Source: Chimonanthus salicifolius (Eukaryota; Streptophyta; Magnoliopsida; Laurales; Calycanthaceae). Taken from it: a DNA stretch of 64,000 nt. Where the stretch lies: assembly GCA_013350335.1 (NCBI GenBank), contig CM023540.1, forward strand, positions 20,279,828 through 20,343,827, written 5' to 3'. This document shows positions 23,601 through 32,984 of the stretch, one piece after another. The notes under the pieces were generated by a model, which saw nothing but the letters and a program-made list of their open reading frames with translations, was not told where the DNA came from and made no database searches. The position numbers and the translations under genes were made by a program. The number at the start of each line of letters is the position of its first letter. The stretch's first letter is position 1.

Positions 23601-26600
23601 CTTTGAATGGTTTTTAAAGGATTAAATCCAATTTTTCCAAATCTGCATTGAAACTGATGGTCTTAAAACTGTAAACAGACTTTTGAACCTGTTAGGAACC
23701 AAGCCCAGTTTGGGTGGATTGTTTGAATTGCTAATCCCCTTTAGCTGTATGTGGGATGGATGATGAAGCCATGCACATTGACATGAACAGCCATGCACGT
23801 TCAGTTCATGCAAGATTTAAGCTGTGTGTATACAGGCTGTTGGCATGAATAGTGCAATCCTTCCACTGGTTGATGTCGATCCAGCCTTAAAGATCCAGTC
23901 CTGAATACAGATTAGATCTGAATAGCATGAGGGGCTATTTCTGCCATTTGGTTTAATAAAAGTTCATTGATTCTCCTAAAACAACCTAATTATTTTCTGA
24001 CAAGAAATTGGATACAAATAGGTTGAAATTAATAAAGCGTTTTGGGTCTCTTCACAAACCGGAAAGGTACCAGACCCAATTAAGGTGTTCTGAGTTTTTT
24101 TTAATCAAAATCTGCCAGTTTTCAACTTCATCAATTGGCTTTTCAAAATTTGGGATTCAAGTTAGATTGATAGTTGTGGAGGATTTTCTTGATTAAATTA
24201 ATTGAGCATTGTTTTCAAACCAACTCGTGTGTGTTTAAATTAATTTGATTCAATTAATTCCATTGATTATTTGAGTTGGGTTTATCATTTAAAGTGATTC
24301 TTGATTTACACAACCAAGATACTTGAGTTGTGCCGGTGCTTCCGCTCAGCGATTTGAGTAGGGTGTCCTATCGTACCCAGTCTGCATCAAATATGTTATA
24401 ACTTTTGAAAGGACATTTGATGTGGGTACTCTACTCTTTGACACTCAGTTTTCCTCTTCATTACAATTTGCATCCCTATCAAATGCTCATGGTGCAGATT
24501 GTTTTAACCAATAGAGTAATCATGTTGCATGGAACACTGCTTAAAGCAAAAATTTCTTGACCATGAAAGTACTAAGTTCACTCATCTTCTTTGGGCTTTA
24601 GGAAAAATGCACATTTCACCTTTCAAGCAAGATTCTCGAGTTCGAAAACCAATAATTCTAGGACTTTCCATGTCAAGTCCTTTTTGTGGTGTTTGAGTCA
24701 ATCTCCTCCCGAGTGTCAACCTTGCCATTTGGCCTTATAGCACTCCTCCCGGCATTATTAGCTTGAACTAGGTTGTTGGTCATGGAAAGATTCTCACTAG
24801 GAATAATTTCCAAAAGAGATGTCGAGTGATAATTAGTTGTTTTCCCCTTTGTTTTCAGGCCTCAAAGGATGTAGATCATTTGCTCTTTCACTATCCATTT
24901 TCCTCCAAAGTTTGGGTTTCATCCTTTAGCTTTTTGACATTTGATGGCTCATGCCTATATCCATATTTCACCTTACTCCTAGATGTCCATCATAGAACCT
25001 TCTATATATCCTCCATCTTGCAGCACCTTGCCTTTTTGCAACTATCTAGACTCTTTGGTGGGATAGGAACACAGTGCTTTCAAAGACAAGGTGGAAACTT
25101 CCCAAGTTGTTGCCGTTCGTGTCAAAGTGAAAGTGCATCTTTAGGCCTATTCTTGCAATAATTTGAAGGGATTCCTAAGGGAATTTTTTGTTTCTGCAAC
25201 TTCTTTAATGGTCATTTCCCATTTTTTCACATAAAATCACATTCACACCACCACAAAAATCTAAAACACACTTCATCGCAGATTCAACCGACTTGAGTCA
25301 AATTTATTTCCTAACTTGCAAAGTCTTCTTAATCAAGCAGGACCTCATTTGCCCATCAAGTTTCTCCCAAATTACAAATTTTGGGCATCAAGTTGAGATG
25401 ATTCAGCCATATCAACTGACTTCTTTTTCAAGTTTCACACCAAGCTAGAGGATAATGAAGGAGACGTGTATAGTGTAAACGCAAGATCAACACAAGCATT
25501 ACCGGATTAGAATATGCCTAGAAAGGCAATTGAAATAGGCTAGATGGACAAAAGGCATAGATTGAAACTAGGAGGTACAAGGAGATCAAGAACCACTTTG
25601 GACATTGTGTCATACCAATGCCACATGTTGGACCTTAAATACATGGGGAGTTACTTGCTTTTGGTAATTGTTTTATTTCGAATCCGATTAGCCAACTTGT
25701 TTAGTTTTGAAGGATTATTCAGAATGCCATAAGTGATAAAAGTAGTTTGCTGTTTAAGACTTTATGTCACCCTTTTATGGTTGTTTATCAGAGAACTAAA
25801 GATTGAGAGTAGGTTTAGCCCATTAACCTAATGCTTGGAATGAAAAACCAGTTCAAGTTGATTCATTCATTTTGGCCATGTTTGGTTGCAAGAATAAGTG
25901 GGAATGGAATGTAATGAGCTGGATATATATGGACACCAATTTCAAATACATTCAGCTCACTCCATCTAAAAGGGTTGAGACCTACACGCTTAGGAGACAT
26001 AAAAGGTCAACTCGGACTGTCCAAAAGATATCACCTGTTAGACCCAAAAAAGAAGCAGAAAACTTATATGTCAGATATAAGACTAGCTATGCAACTACTA
26101 TATTTTGCACGAGGAAAACTCCTTTTCGGACATGTCACCCTTTTACTTTCCAAGTACATTCTTTCCATGAGACGTTATACAGCAACAGTGGCTCCATACG
26201 AGAAACCAAAAAAAAAAAAAACATTTGTCAAAACAAAAACTTAAGTAAGAGGGACCCTTTTAAGAAGACCACTTTCTAGAAATACCTAGAGGGCAACAAG
26301 TCGAGCCATACAATTCCTTTTTTAAAAAGGAGGCTCCTCAGTTATGCTAAAGGCCAAGCCATACTCCATTCCTGAACTAGTGAAGCAACTACCTTCGAAC
26401 TCTCCTCAGCAAGTCAAAGCTTCAGGCTACCCTTTAACTCTCATATCAGTAGAAGTCAAGTCGTACTCCATTCCTTCCTTAAGTCAGGAATGGTGGTTCA
26501 GTAATGTAGAAGTCTCGCTTTACTCCACTTGGAAGGAATGGCGACGAGGAAATACAAACAAGCATGTGAGGGTCACCCTCAGGCAACATTCACAGCTTCT

Positions 26601-29600
26601 TGCTTCCCCTTTTCTTCAAGGAAAGACCTATTCAAAAAGCCATAGGGGCAATAGGAACCCACTCCCAATTACTCCTAAAACCAAACATGGCATTTGTTCC
26701 TAATTCCGATTCTTCTTCTGCCATCCCATGTGATGTTGGATTGAGGAGTTAAAATGCCTCCATGAAAGCCTATGTAAGTGGTTAAAATTATCACGTACAT
26801 ATCTCAAGGAGAACCATTTAGTATTAGAGCTGCAATCATGACTTGTAGACAAAACTTTTCCGGAACAAATAGTCTATGTGTGGGGCTTTTCAATGATAAT
26901 AGGAAAATTTTCAGCACAGGATTATATGAAGAGGAGGCTCAACCACCTCAACAAAAGCACACAAAAGAGGGAAAAAACAAGGGGGATATATTCATAAGGA
27001 TCTTTTTTTTTCCGGTACAGTTTCCATAAAGAATGGAATACCACTACCGATTTGAAACAATGTTCAAAAATTCATCATCATCAAACCCCCCATTCCATTA
27101 TCTTTGAATAAATATTCTAACAGCAAGATGGCAAATTATGCACTAAACAGCATCCCAGGACAAAAGTCTTTACAATCAATTAGACCTTAAAAAAGAACCC
27201 ATAGAAATTAGAATCAAAATGAATAGAAGTAAAAACACCTTTATGTGGTTTATCATCGACACATCTGGAAACAGAGAAGAACCCATGTGTCTATTCTTCG
27301 TGTCTCACCTTACTCAACATAATAACAAGAAAACTATTTTCTTTGACATTGTTTTCTTCCAGCGTTGTGGCATCTTTGAGAACCTTCCCTTGGTGTATAA
27401 GCATCTGTTGCACACTTGGGTACACATCTTTGCCCTGGACTTTTTCTATATGAACTTTTACATCAGCAATCTGCAGCAAACATATGCAATTGAGAAATAA
27501 CAAGTGCACAACAGTAATATGAGGAAACAGAGAGAAAATGGAGAGAAAACCACCGAAGTATATTAGTACACCATATCATTCAATGAAAACGAGAAAATGA
27601 AGAAAACAAAATAGAAATGAGGAAAATAATCTCCTTTTTAAAAAGGAAGGAGACATCTTAAATAATGAACGCAACCTTCTTTTTAATGTGCACACAATAT
27701 TTTCAAGTGGTTATGGAACTTCAGCAACAAAATAGAAGTACGAATCACCATGCAGCTCAATGCTACTGCACCAAAATTCACCATAAATTTTGAAAAAGCT
27801 CTTTATAGAAAGATATGAACCAACTGAGAAACTAATTAAGCAGATAGAAATTGAAATTGTTGAATGCAGGTGTGGTGAAGAAAGAATACATGTCACACTA
27901 GCTAATAGATGCCATGGGTGATAAGTTCTAAGTCAAGTAGATTCATTGCAAATTAAAAGCAATGATGGGCATGTCCCAAGTGAAAGTGCTGTAGTACTAA
28001 AAAAACCATTTGTCCAAAACATAGATCAGTTAAGTAGACATAGCAGACACAGTAATAGCAATAATAACATGTTCCCCAGTGTAAGTAGTAGAGGAAAAAA
28101 AACATGAATAAACTCATTAGTTCCCGATCAAAACAAGTCATCTATTCCTCATGAAGTTAAGGGTCAAAATTCCACATCCCCATGTAAGGAGAACATTTCT
28201 CATAGCTAAAAACAACCCTAAACTTTCTTAGACATAAAATAAGTGTAAAATCAAACCATTACTTTAATTATACAAATCTTTCAATCGACTGGGCAGTTCT
28301 TAAATCAGTAGTACTGGTAGTGGAAGAAAAGAAAACCAAAAGTTAACAGGAACTGGAGGAAAGAGAGGTAGAAGTCATGAGGGGTTATGAAAGCATCCCT
28401 CGTTAATGAGGCTGATTGTGGCTGATTCCTTTCATATGGCAAAACAATGAGAAAACCGAACTTTCTAATTCTATAACCCCATTAAAATTGCTATAAGTCT
28501 AGACCTTTCTAAATTCAATTAATTACCAAATAGACTTTGCATCAAGGGAAAACTCTAACCAAAAAGGAACTTCATAAGAACCTCAAGAAGCTAAGTTCCA
28601 TGTGTAAGAATATCAGCAAAACACCAACACAAATTCTATAATTCCCCATGTCATGTCAGAAAAAGGGCCTATCCCCTAGATTAACTGTTCCATTCCAATC
28701 CAACACACGTAAAGAAATAAACAGACAAAAATAGATGGGAAAAGAAGAAAAAAAATCCAGTATCCAGATTACCACAGAGAAAGAGAGAAACAAAACGAAT
28801 AACTCTGGAGGCTCTCCTCAGACACGAGAAAAGAAAATTACTTCCTGGAAAACAACTATTTCATATTTCATATCCAAAAAGGCCCAGCTGAATCTCCTTT
28901 TTTCAGTCATAAAATGGTTATTTTCCAACAACGCATTTCCCCTTTCCACATATCCATCCCTAGCAATGTATACCCAGGGCAGGTGAGTAAAAACCAAGAA
29001 CGCACAGGACAGAGCGAAGAAACAACGATATTTTTTAAATTCCAACCGATACACAGAACTTTTAAATGGATTCGATCCCACGTCACACTAAGAGGAACCA
29101 ACTGGGAGACCAAATGGATGGACCATGCGTGAAATTGCAATCCCATCGAATCAAAATCACATGGCAAATGTCGACCATGATCAGAAGGGGACAAATTTCC
29201 CTATCTATGTGGGTCCCATTCTTAAATAGATGCAGAGTCTCCCGTAGGGTGCTAGCAGTATGGACAGCAGAACAAAGCCGACGAATCCCATCCAAACATG
29301 TAATTAATTCAAGTTTCTCTATAAACAGGAGAATTCAACAAAATTGGAACATATGAAAGGGGGAAAAGAAACCCTTTTCTCCATAATGAAAGCAGTAAGT
29401 AGAGTGAATGGGCAGTCTCCCTAAAGGATGCTAGCAGTAAGGACAACACAAATCTAACTAATCAATTTTTCTCTCGAAACTTGAGAAATAGATGAAACTG
29501 CAACATGGAAAAGGGGGAAACGGAAACCCTGGTTTTTTTCACAATGGAAGCAGCAAGCAGTGTGAATCTATATATGTGTAAGCAGAAAATTGAGAGAGAA

Positions 29601-29702
29601 AAAAGGAATTGGAACAGAAAGAGGAAGAATACATACCGTTTGTTTGGGGTCGACATCGATGTCGAAGTGACTGCCCTTGAGAGTCTTGACGGAAATCTTC
29701 AT
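11462..29702 (-). CDS. RAD23: RAD23 ubiquitin receptor / DNA repair protein (3' part outside window)
   Basis: RAD23 proteins carry ubiquitinated cargo to the proteasome and stabilise the XPC/RAD4 damage sensor in nucleotide excision repair; they act in nucleus and cytosol. Six minus-strand exons join in phase: 29702-29637, 27470-27309, 22468-22415, 21183-21095, 20946-20791 and 11639-11462, each with GT donor and AG acceptor. They encode about 235 residues: a ubiquitin-like domain (1-76, with [13 protein letters not shown]), an Ala/Pro/Thr/Ser linker (77-176) and a UBA1 domain (about 190-232, with [19 protein letters not shown]). Family members are about 370-420 residues, so the XPC-binding and UBA2 domains are missing; the last exon ends at a good donor in phase 0, so the gene should continue left. 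Introns reach 9.1 kb and hold LTR elements, SINEs and LINE remnants. A TATA box lies about 105 bp upstream of the ATG. Domain order and residues make the identity secure; which RAD23 paralogue it is cannot be told. Confidence 0.95.
11776..13737 (-). mobile_element. short LTR retrotransposon, copy 2
   Basis: LTRs at 11776-12167 and 13379-13737 with a perfect TSD ATTCG (11771-11775 and 13738-13742). The polypurine tract is next to the left LTR (plus strand: gtcccccggtcttgaaaag) and a degraded primer site next to the right LTR. The interior is only 1.2 kb and lacks pol. The LTRs contain a tandem unit gactcctaaatcaaatagg present four times on the left and three on the right, once in copy 1. It lies in RAD23 intron 5, 136 bp from exon 6. 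Confidence 0.88.
12842..13096 (-). CDS. conserved ORF of the short LTR element (copy 2)
   Basis: Eighty-four codons, [20 protein letters not shown] to [15 protein letters not shown], aligning along its length with the copy-1 ORF although the surrounding DNA has diverged. A second Pro-rich ORF at 12506-12826 ([16 protein letters not shown]) also matches copy 1 (MLGRTYRAPRKVNKTS). No function assigned. Confidence 0.5.
   Translation of the reverse strand: MTSYVSTLTDPMSYRSVPPHPSIKHFPHSNRHVLDYVTPRSDSQHQVAPLASNKNGAQFLRQSEFNDFKSEFISELRSDFHDFF
14375..14501 (+). mobile_element. SINE tail fragment with 13-bp TSD
   Basis: AGGACTCCTTACA at 14375-14387 and 14489-14501 bracket a short insert whose end (ggagttttacacaacaccct to gaggttcttcattataaaa) resembles the 3' part of the SINE at 40153. 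Confidence 0.55.
15489..16075 (+). repeat. direct repeats of about 165 bp flanking a LINE end
   Basis: 15489-15657 and 15924-16075 share tgttgattagtggtagtaaa, tatttggtaaagaagtctt and tttagaattaccaaatgaac. A LINE 3' end (15727-15912) lies between them. Confidence 0.75.
15727..15912 (-). mobile_element. 5'-truncated LINE 3' end
   Basis: The minus strand encodes the RNase H C-terminal signature [17 protein letters not shown] with one shift, followed by a 3' UTR ending 'taatgaagttacctttc' and a poly(A) read as the T-run at 15727. No clear TSD. Confidence 0.65.
16556..16609 (-). promoter_or_regulatory. USE-plus-TATA arrangement like plant snRNA promoters
   Basis: The minus strand has GTCCCACATCG (16609-16599), matching the plant snRNA upstream sequence element RTCCCACATCG, then exactly 33 bp, then TATAAAAAGG (16565-16556). 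That spacing is the Pol II snRNA type. No U1, U2, U4 or U5 start sequence follows about 30 bp downstream, so this may belong to a repeat that carries such a promoter. It lies inside RAD23 intron 5 on the RAD23 strand. Confidence 0.5.
17521..19454 (+). mobile_element. 1.9-kb solo LTR carrying a hAT MITE
   Basis: Starts TGATGCGG and ends TCTGCATCA with TSD CATAT (17516-17520) against CACAT (19455-19459). The interior shares blocks with 23280-24386 (gagactcagcgtgac, gatggtttaat and the end region), showing a family. A MITE at 17864-18245 is nested in it. It lies in RAD23 intron 5. Confidence 0.7.
17864..18245. mobile_element. hAT-type MITE, TAGGGTTGAAACT family, copy a
   Basis: Termini TAGGGTGAAACT and AGTTTCAACCCTA are inverted repeats; the interior is packed with acccgacccgacc and gggtcgggttggg. 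The 8-bp flanks (ATAAAAGG and ATAGGAAG) match only partly. Confidence 0.65.
20390..20612 (-). mobile_element. tRNA-headed SINE
   Basis: The minus strand begins cggggtagctcaattggc (box A type) and continues to ggttcgagtcc (box B), then a SINE body shared with 40153-40323. The split promoter is tRNA-like, but the acceptor stem and CCA-end structure are missing, so it is not a tRNA gene. The tail runs into a T-run and a G-run, and no TSD was found. Confidence 0.65.
20421..20441. repeat. homopolymer of 21 G
   Basis: Uninterrupted G run preceded by a TG/TCTG-rich stretch. Such runs are unstable and often misread in length. Confidence 0.9.
20791..20946 (-). CDS. RAD23: RAD23 exon 5 (Ala/Pro repeat linker)
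   Basis: One base closes the split codon, then 51 codons dominated by about seven hexapeptide repeats of the type [12 protein letters not shown], then a unique TISTAIPA stretch and a donor GTAAGT in phase 2. At DNA level the repeats form an 18-bp coding minisatellite. Such linkers are expected to be disordered; repeat number could vary between alleles. Confidence 0.9.
21095..21183 (-). CDS. RAD23: RAD23 exon 4 (linker)
   Basis: Twenty-nine codons plus two bases, starting [14 protein letters not shown]. It is low-complexity Pro/Thr/Val sequence between UBL and UBA1. The acceptor is TTTGCAG and the donor GTGAGT, leaving phase 2, which matches the next exon. Confidence 0.88.
21958..22307. mobile_element. 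long inverted repeat (hairpin MITE) in RAD23 intron 3
   Basis: Arms 22012-22139 and 22170-22295 are inverted copies, above 85 percent alike by eye, separated by about 30 bases. Outer ends TTGGTTGAGCT and AGCTCAACCAA extend the symmetry. No TSD was identified, so the superfamily is open. It is transcribed with the RAD23 pre-mRNA and would fold into a long stem. Confidence 0.75.
22415..22468 (-). CDS. RAD23: RAD23 exon 3 (linker)
   Basis: Eighteen codons, [18 protein letters not shown], a Ser/Thr-rich linker directly after the UBL domain as in other plant RAD23 proteins. Acceptor TGTAG, donor GTAATG, both phase 0. Confidence 0.88.
23030..24386 (+). mobile_element. LTR remnant related to the 17521 solo LTR
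   Basis: Shares gagactcagcgtgac, gatggtttaat and the ending cccagtctgcatca with 17521-19454. The left border was not located and no TSD is visible. It lies in RAD23 intron 2. Confidence 0.55.
24600..25160 (+). pseudogene. LINE remnant (zinc-knuckle region after RT)
   Basis: The translation [16 protein letters not shown] at 24856 matches the E-x-DHLLLHCPFSxxVW block found between RT and RNase H of plant LINEs. The rest is degraded. Confidence 0.5.
25161..27308. other. gene-free part of RAD23 intron 2
   Basis: Includes 25970-26705, which has several overlapping mid-size ORFs and repeated 'ccatactccattcc/tcgtactccattcc' blocks but no recognised product; it could be organelle-derived or a degraded element. 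Confidence 0.35.
27309..27470 (-). CDS. RAD23: RAD23 exon 2 (rest of UBL domain)
   Basis: Fifty-four codons from [10 protein letters not shown] to VIMLSK complete the ubiquitin-like fold, including the loop [13 protein letters not shown] that corresponds to the proteasome-contacting face of ubiquitin. Both junctions are phase 0 (acceptor CTGCAG, donor GTGAGA). Confidence 0.95.
27471..29636 (-). other. RAD23 intron 1
   Basis: AT-rich intron without recognisable elements except a diverged tandem duplication of about 175 bp near its 5' end (29230-29405 and 29409-29570). Confidence 0.6.
29230..29570. repeat. diverged tandem duplication next to RAD23 exon 1
   Basis: Both copies contain gtctccc, then gatgctagcagta or gtgctagcagta, then ggacaa/ggacag, and later gaaagggggaaa or ggaaaagggggaaac, ending in atggaagcag-type sequence. 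Confidence 0.6.
29637..29702 (-). CDS. RAD23: RAD23 exon 1 (start codon and first UBL strands)
   Basis: Codes for 22 residues beginning [10 protein letters not shown], the first beta hairpin of the ubiquitin-like domain. The ATG is at 29702. The donor GTATGT follows the codon for Thr22, phase 0. Upstream in-frame codons exist, but the homologous start and the TATA position favour this ATG. Confidence 0.95.
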
Positions 29703-29806
29703 CTCCGACGAGAGGACGGTGGAATCGCGATCGCTTGCAAGGAGTGAAAGAGAAAGGAAAAGGAAAGGGATACGCACATGGAGGAAAGAAGGGTAGCCCA
29801 ACTCCT

Positions 29807-29815
29807 CCTTTTATA
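29807..29815 (-). promoter_or_regulatory. RAD23 TATA box
   Basis: The minus strand reads TATAAAAGG about 105 bp upstream of the RAD23 ATG. That places a transcription start near 29775-29785 and leaves a short purine-rich 5' leader. Inference from position and consensus only. Confidence 0.6.
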
Positions 29816-31195
29816 CTCTGGAATTTAGATATTACCAAAAATAAATGAAAAAGATGAAATATCCTAAGCACCGGCGCTTCGAGTGATACCGTAGGGACTA
29901 CCTCCAAATGGGACCCACATGGGCCCCATCTATTAAATTTTTTATTGTATCGAAATGATTTCACTATGAAATTAGATATATTTTAAAATTAAATTAAAAA
30001 TCATTTGATACGATTTAAGTTTTCTTAAAATTTTGATCAAAATAAATATTTTTATTAAAAATATTTATATTTAAATCTAACAAATTATTTTTATAAATCA
30101 ACGATTTACTTTATTATATATAAGATTTGAACTTTCTCTTTTCTTTATTAAACAATTTGTTAAAAGAAAATATTTCACCAATTTTGATCTGAAATGTAAC
30201 TTGTGTAAAGAGGTATAGAATCATACTTTATGATATATATGAGATTTGAACTTTCTCTTTTCTTTATTAAACAATTTGTTAAAAGAAAATATTTCACCAA
30301 TTTATTTATTTGGTAGGAAATAAAATTTATGTTAAGATATAGAATCATACTTTATGACTTAAAAAATATAATGAGATTTTTTTGTGAAAATACCTCAAAA
30401 TTTTTGAATTCTAATGGCTCGTCTCTAGAAAAAAAATCAGCTTAAATTGCCTTGTGATAAATTTAAAATGGAAATGTCTTTATTGGCCATAGCACAAACC
30501 AAGTTTCTCACTAGTCACTACACGCTAAACTTGTGCCAGCACAAAACACAACTTGTGGGTGACAAAATCACAAAACTTGTGCTAATGCAAGACTCTATGT
30601 TTTTTTTCAAATATAGTGGAAAGGAATGTTATCAATCTGACTGTGGATCAAATAGTCTTGAGGAAATATTAGGTTAAATAAGATTCGTTCAATAGTGGTC
30701 AAACTCATGCCATTAATATAAATAATATTAAATTATTAATTAATGTCTAATTGATGAGTTAAAATAAAGTTTAAAAAATAGAGTTTCTATCAAATATCAA
30801 CTTTTGTTGTTTAAATAAATAAAATAAATATATTTAAATAAAACTTATTTATTATATTCGGTGTATAAATAAATTATGATTTAATTTAATAATGTTAATG
30901 AGATGATAAATATAGTCTTGAGTCTATAAGATAATTAATCTAAGTTATTGAAAATATTTTTTTCTATTTAAAATTTAAATACAACTTGAATTGATGTCAT
31001 TGTTTGTATTTTCACTTTGATTGAATACTGTAAATGAATCTATTTATTTAATATTTTATTTTAATTTTAAATAATCAAAAGTTAGAATGACTTGATAAAC
31101 TTTACTTTAGATAATTTATTAATATTCATAAAAAAATATTTAAGTACTAAATTTTTTAATCATAAAACTATTAAATTATTATAGAGCAAATGAAG
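29816..31195. other. spacer upstream of RAD23
   Basis: Very AT-rich; apart from the 119-bp tandem duplication at 30124 no element or gene was recognised. Confidence 0.5.
30124..30350 (+). repeat. 119-bp tandem duplication
   Basis: gatttgaactttctcttttc starts at 30124 and again at 30243, and the following 60 bp are identical; tatagaatcatactttatga recurs at both ends. High identity indicates a recent event. Confidence 0.85.
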
Positions 31196-31599
31196 GGTAA
31201 CGATCCTCCCACGGGCTTTTTGTGTAGCCAAACACGGGAATTAGTGGATTCCCGATTTTACCTATCGCATGAAGAGTAAAATCGGCTTACCAACTCTTCG
31301 CATGAACAGTAAATCGGTTTTTCGGAATTCACATGAACAATAAATCGGCTCGCCAAAATTCATATAAACAGTAAATCGGCTTGCCAAAATTTGTATGAAC
31401 AGTACTCGCCAAAATTTCCCACGAACAGTAAATCGGCTAACCGGAAATTCACATAAACACTAAATCGGCTAGTCGAAATTTTACCGTTTATACAAAATGT
31501 TCGATTTTACTATTCATGCAAAGGATAAAATCGGGAATCTACTATTCTCGTGTCTAGTTACACAAACCTCTCGTGGGAAGACCGCTAACCCAAATGAAG
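31187..31599. mobile_element. Mutator-type MITE with internal minisatellite
   Basis: A 9-bp TSD CAAATGAAG (31187-31195 and 31591-31599) flanks a 395-bp element whose ends form a TIR of about 65 bp (GGTAACGATCCTCCCACGGG against the complement of CCCACGAGAGG...GCTAACC). The 9-bp TSD and long TIR fit Mutator-like elements. The interior is a 31-33 bp tandem array (about 31280-31480) based on gaacagtaaatcggctcgcc. Confidence 0.82.
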
Positions 31600-32726
31600 T
31601 GTATTAAAGTATTAACCAGTGACTTTGAACGGCTAGCTAAACCCTCAATGCGTGAGTCCTTATGGCCGAATGCTTGTTAATCCTAATCCCACATCTAGTA
31701 ATTCGAAAGTTCACGCCCCTCCTTGCTTGGGTGTATGGGCCGGCTTATGTGGGCTGGCCCAATGGGGTATATGAGCAAGTTTTGTTATATTTGCGATTTA
31801 AGGAAAAAACTATCTTTCAAACTTTGTTGATGCGGTCACAAGTCACAACTTGAGGTTTAATTAAGTAAATCGTGTTGATCTTAGGTCATCACGGTTTTAT
31901 AAGAATTTTTAAATCAGTAGTTTTCTTAACAAAATCAGGCTTTCAAGAAGACTTGCATTCTCTTCTCAATGTTCCATTATCTCATTTTCCTTTGTTGTTT
32001 TGTTATTGCTATCGATAATGATGGCCATTGCTGAAAAGATTGAGAAAATCCTCCATGGGCTGAAAACGCTTGATTCCAACATCCTCCGACCGCTTCTATC
32101 ACCAGAAACAACACGGATGTTGCCATCAACATCATCATTGACACCACTGTGTCACTGTAAAGTAATCAACCGTCGTTTATGGTGCTTGGATTTCTTCCCC
32201 AAGTGAATGGAGAAATTTTTTAGGGTTTGGAACTTGGTTATATTTATTCTATGCTGAAATGGATTTTGAAGATGCAAAGCCAACGACATCTATGGTAAAA
32301 GGCAGAAAATGTGAAGAGGAATTTTGAAGATGTGAAACCAAAGATAGGAGTAAAAGAGAAAAGAGTTCTATTTGAGTTTTACATGTTTGAAGTGAAAAAT
32401 GACAAATCTAATATTGATTTTGAATGGCATTTTCATATGATCTGAATTTAGCCACATTTAAAGTTTAAGAATCTTAATAAGTTGGACTTTAATCAAATGC
32501 TCAGCTCATACGACTTTAAAAAACAAATTGATGAATTATATTATTATTTACATGAATATAAATAAGGAAGTTGAAACTTTTGCTCGTGTATATTTTATTT
32601 TTCACTTCATGATTTTTAGTGGAATATTATTTTTATTCAATTTATTCAGGGTCTATAGAAAAATACATGGTTAACTCTTGTGTTTAAATGACAGATATTG
32701 GTAACACAAAATTACACAGGCGAGTT

Positions 32727-32984
32727 TATGAAACCAGGGGTTTAAAAATTGGTATCGGCCGATATATCGGCCGATAATTTTCTCTTTCTTCTTTGTTTTT
32801 TTAAATATCGGCCGATATCGGCCGATATTTTGATATCGGACCGATATAATACGGCCGATATCAAGGCCGATATTGTGAATATCGGCCGATACAATACATA
32901 TCGGCCGATATTCACATGGCCAAAACCGATATATATCGGCCGATACGATACGTATCGGCCGATATTTAAACCCCTGTATGAAAC
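32727..32984. mobile_element. hAT-type MITE, ATCGGCCGAT family, copy a
   Basis: TSD TATGAAAC (32727-32734 and 32977-32984); TIR CAGGGGTTTAAA/TTTAAACCCCTG. The 242-bp interior is built almost wholly from the palindrome atcggccgat and variants. Confidence 0.88.

Noticed and set aside
29539..29964. 141-codon minus-strand ORF over RAD23 exon 1
   Set aside because: Out of frame with the UBL codons; a by-product of the promoter and first exon sequence.
31280..31480. CRISPR-like array of about 32-bp units
   Set aside because: The units are contiguous and degenerate, with no unique spacers, inside a MITE in plant DNA.
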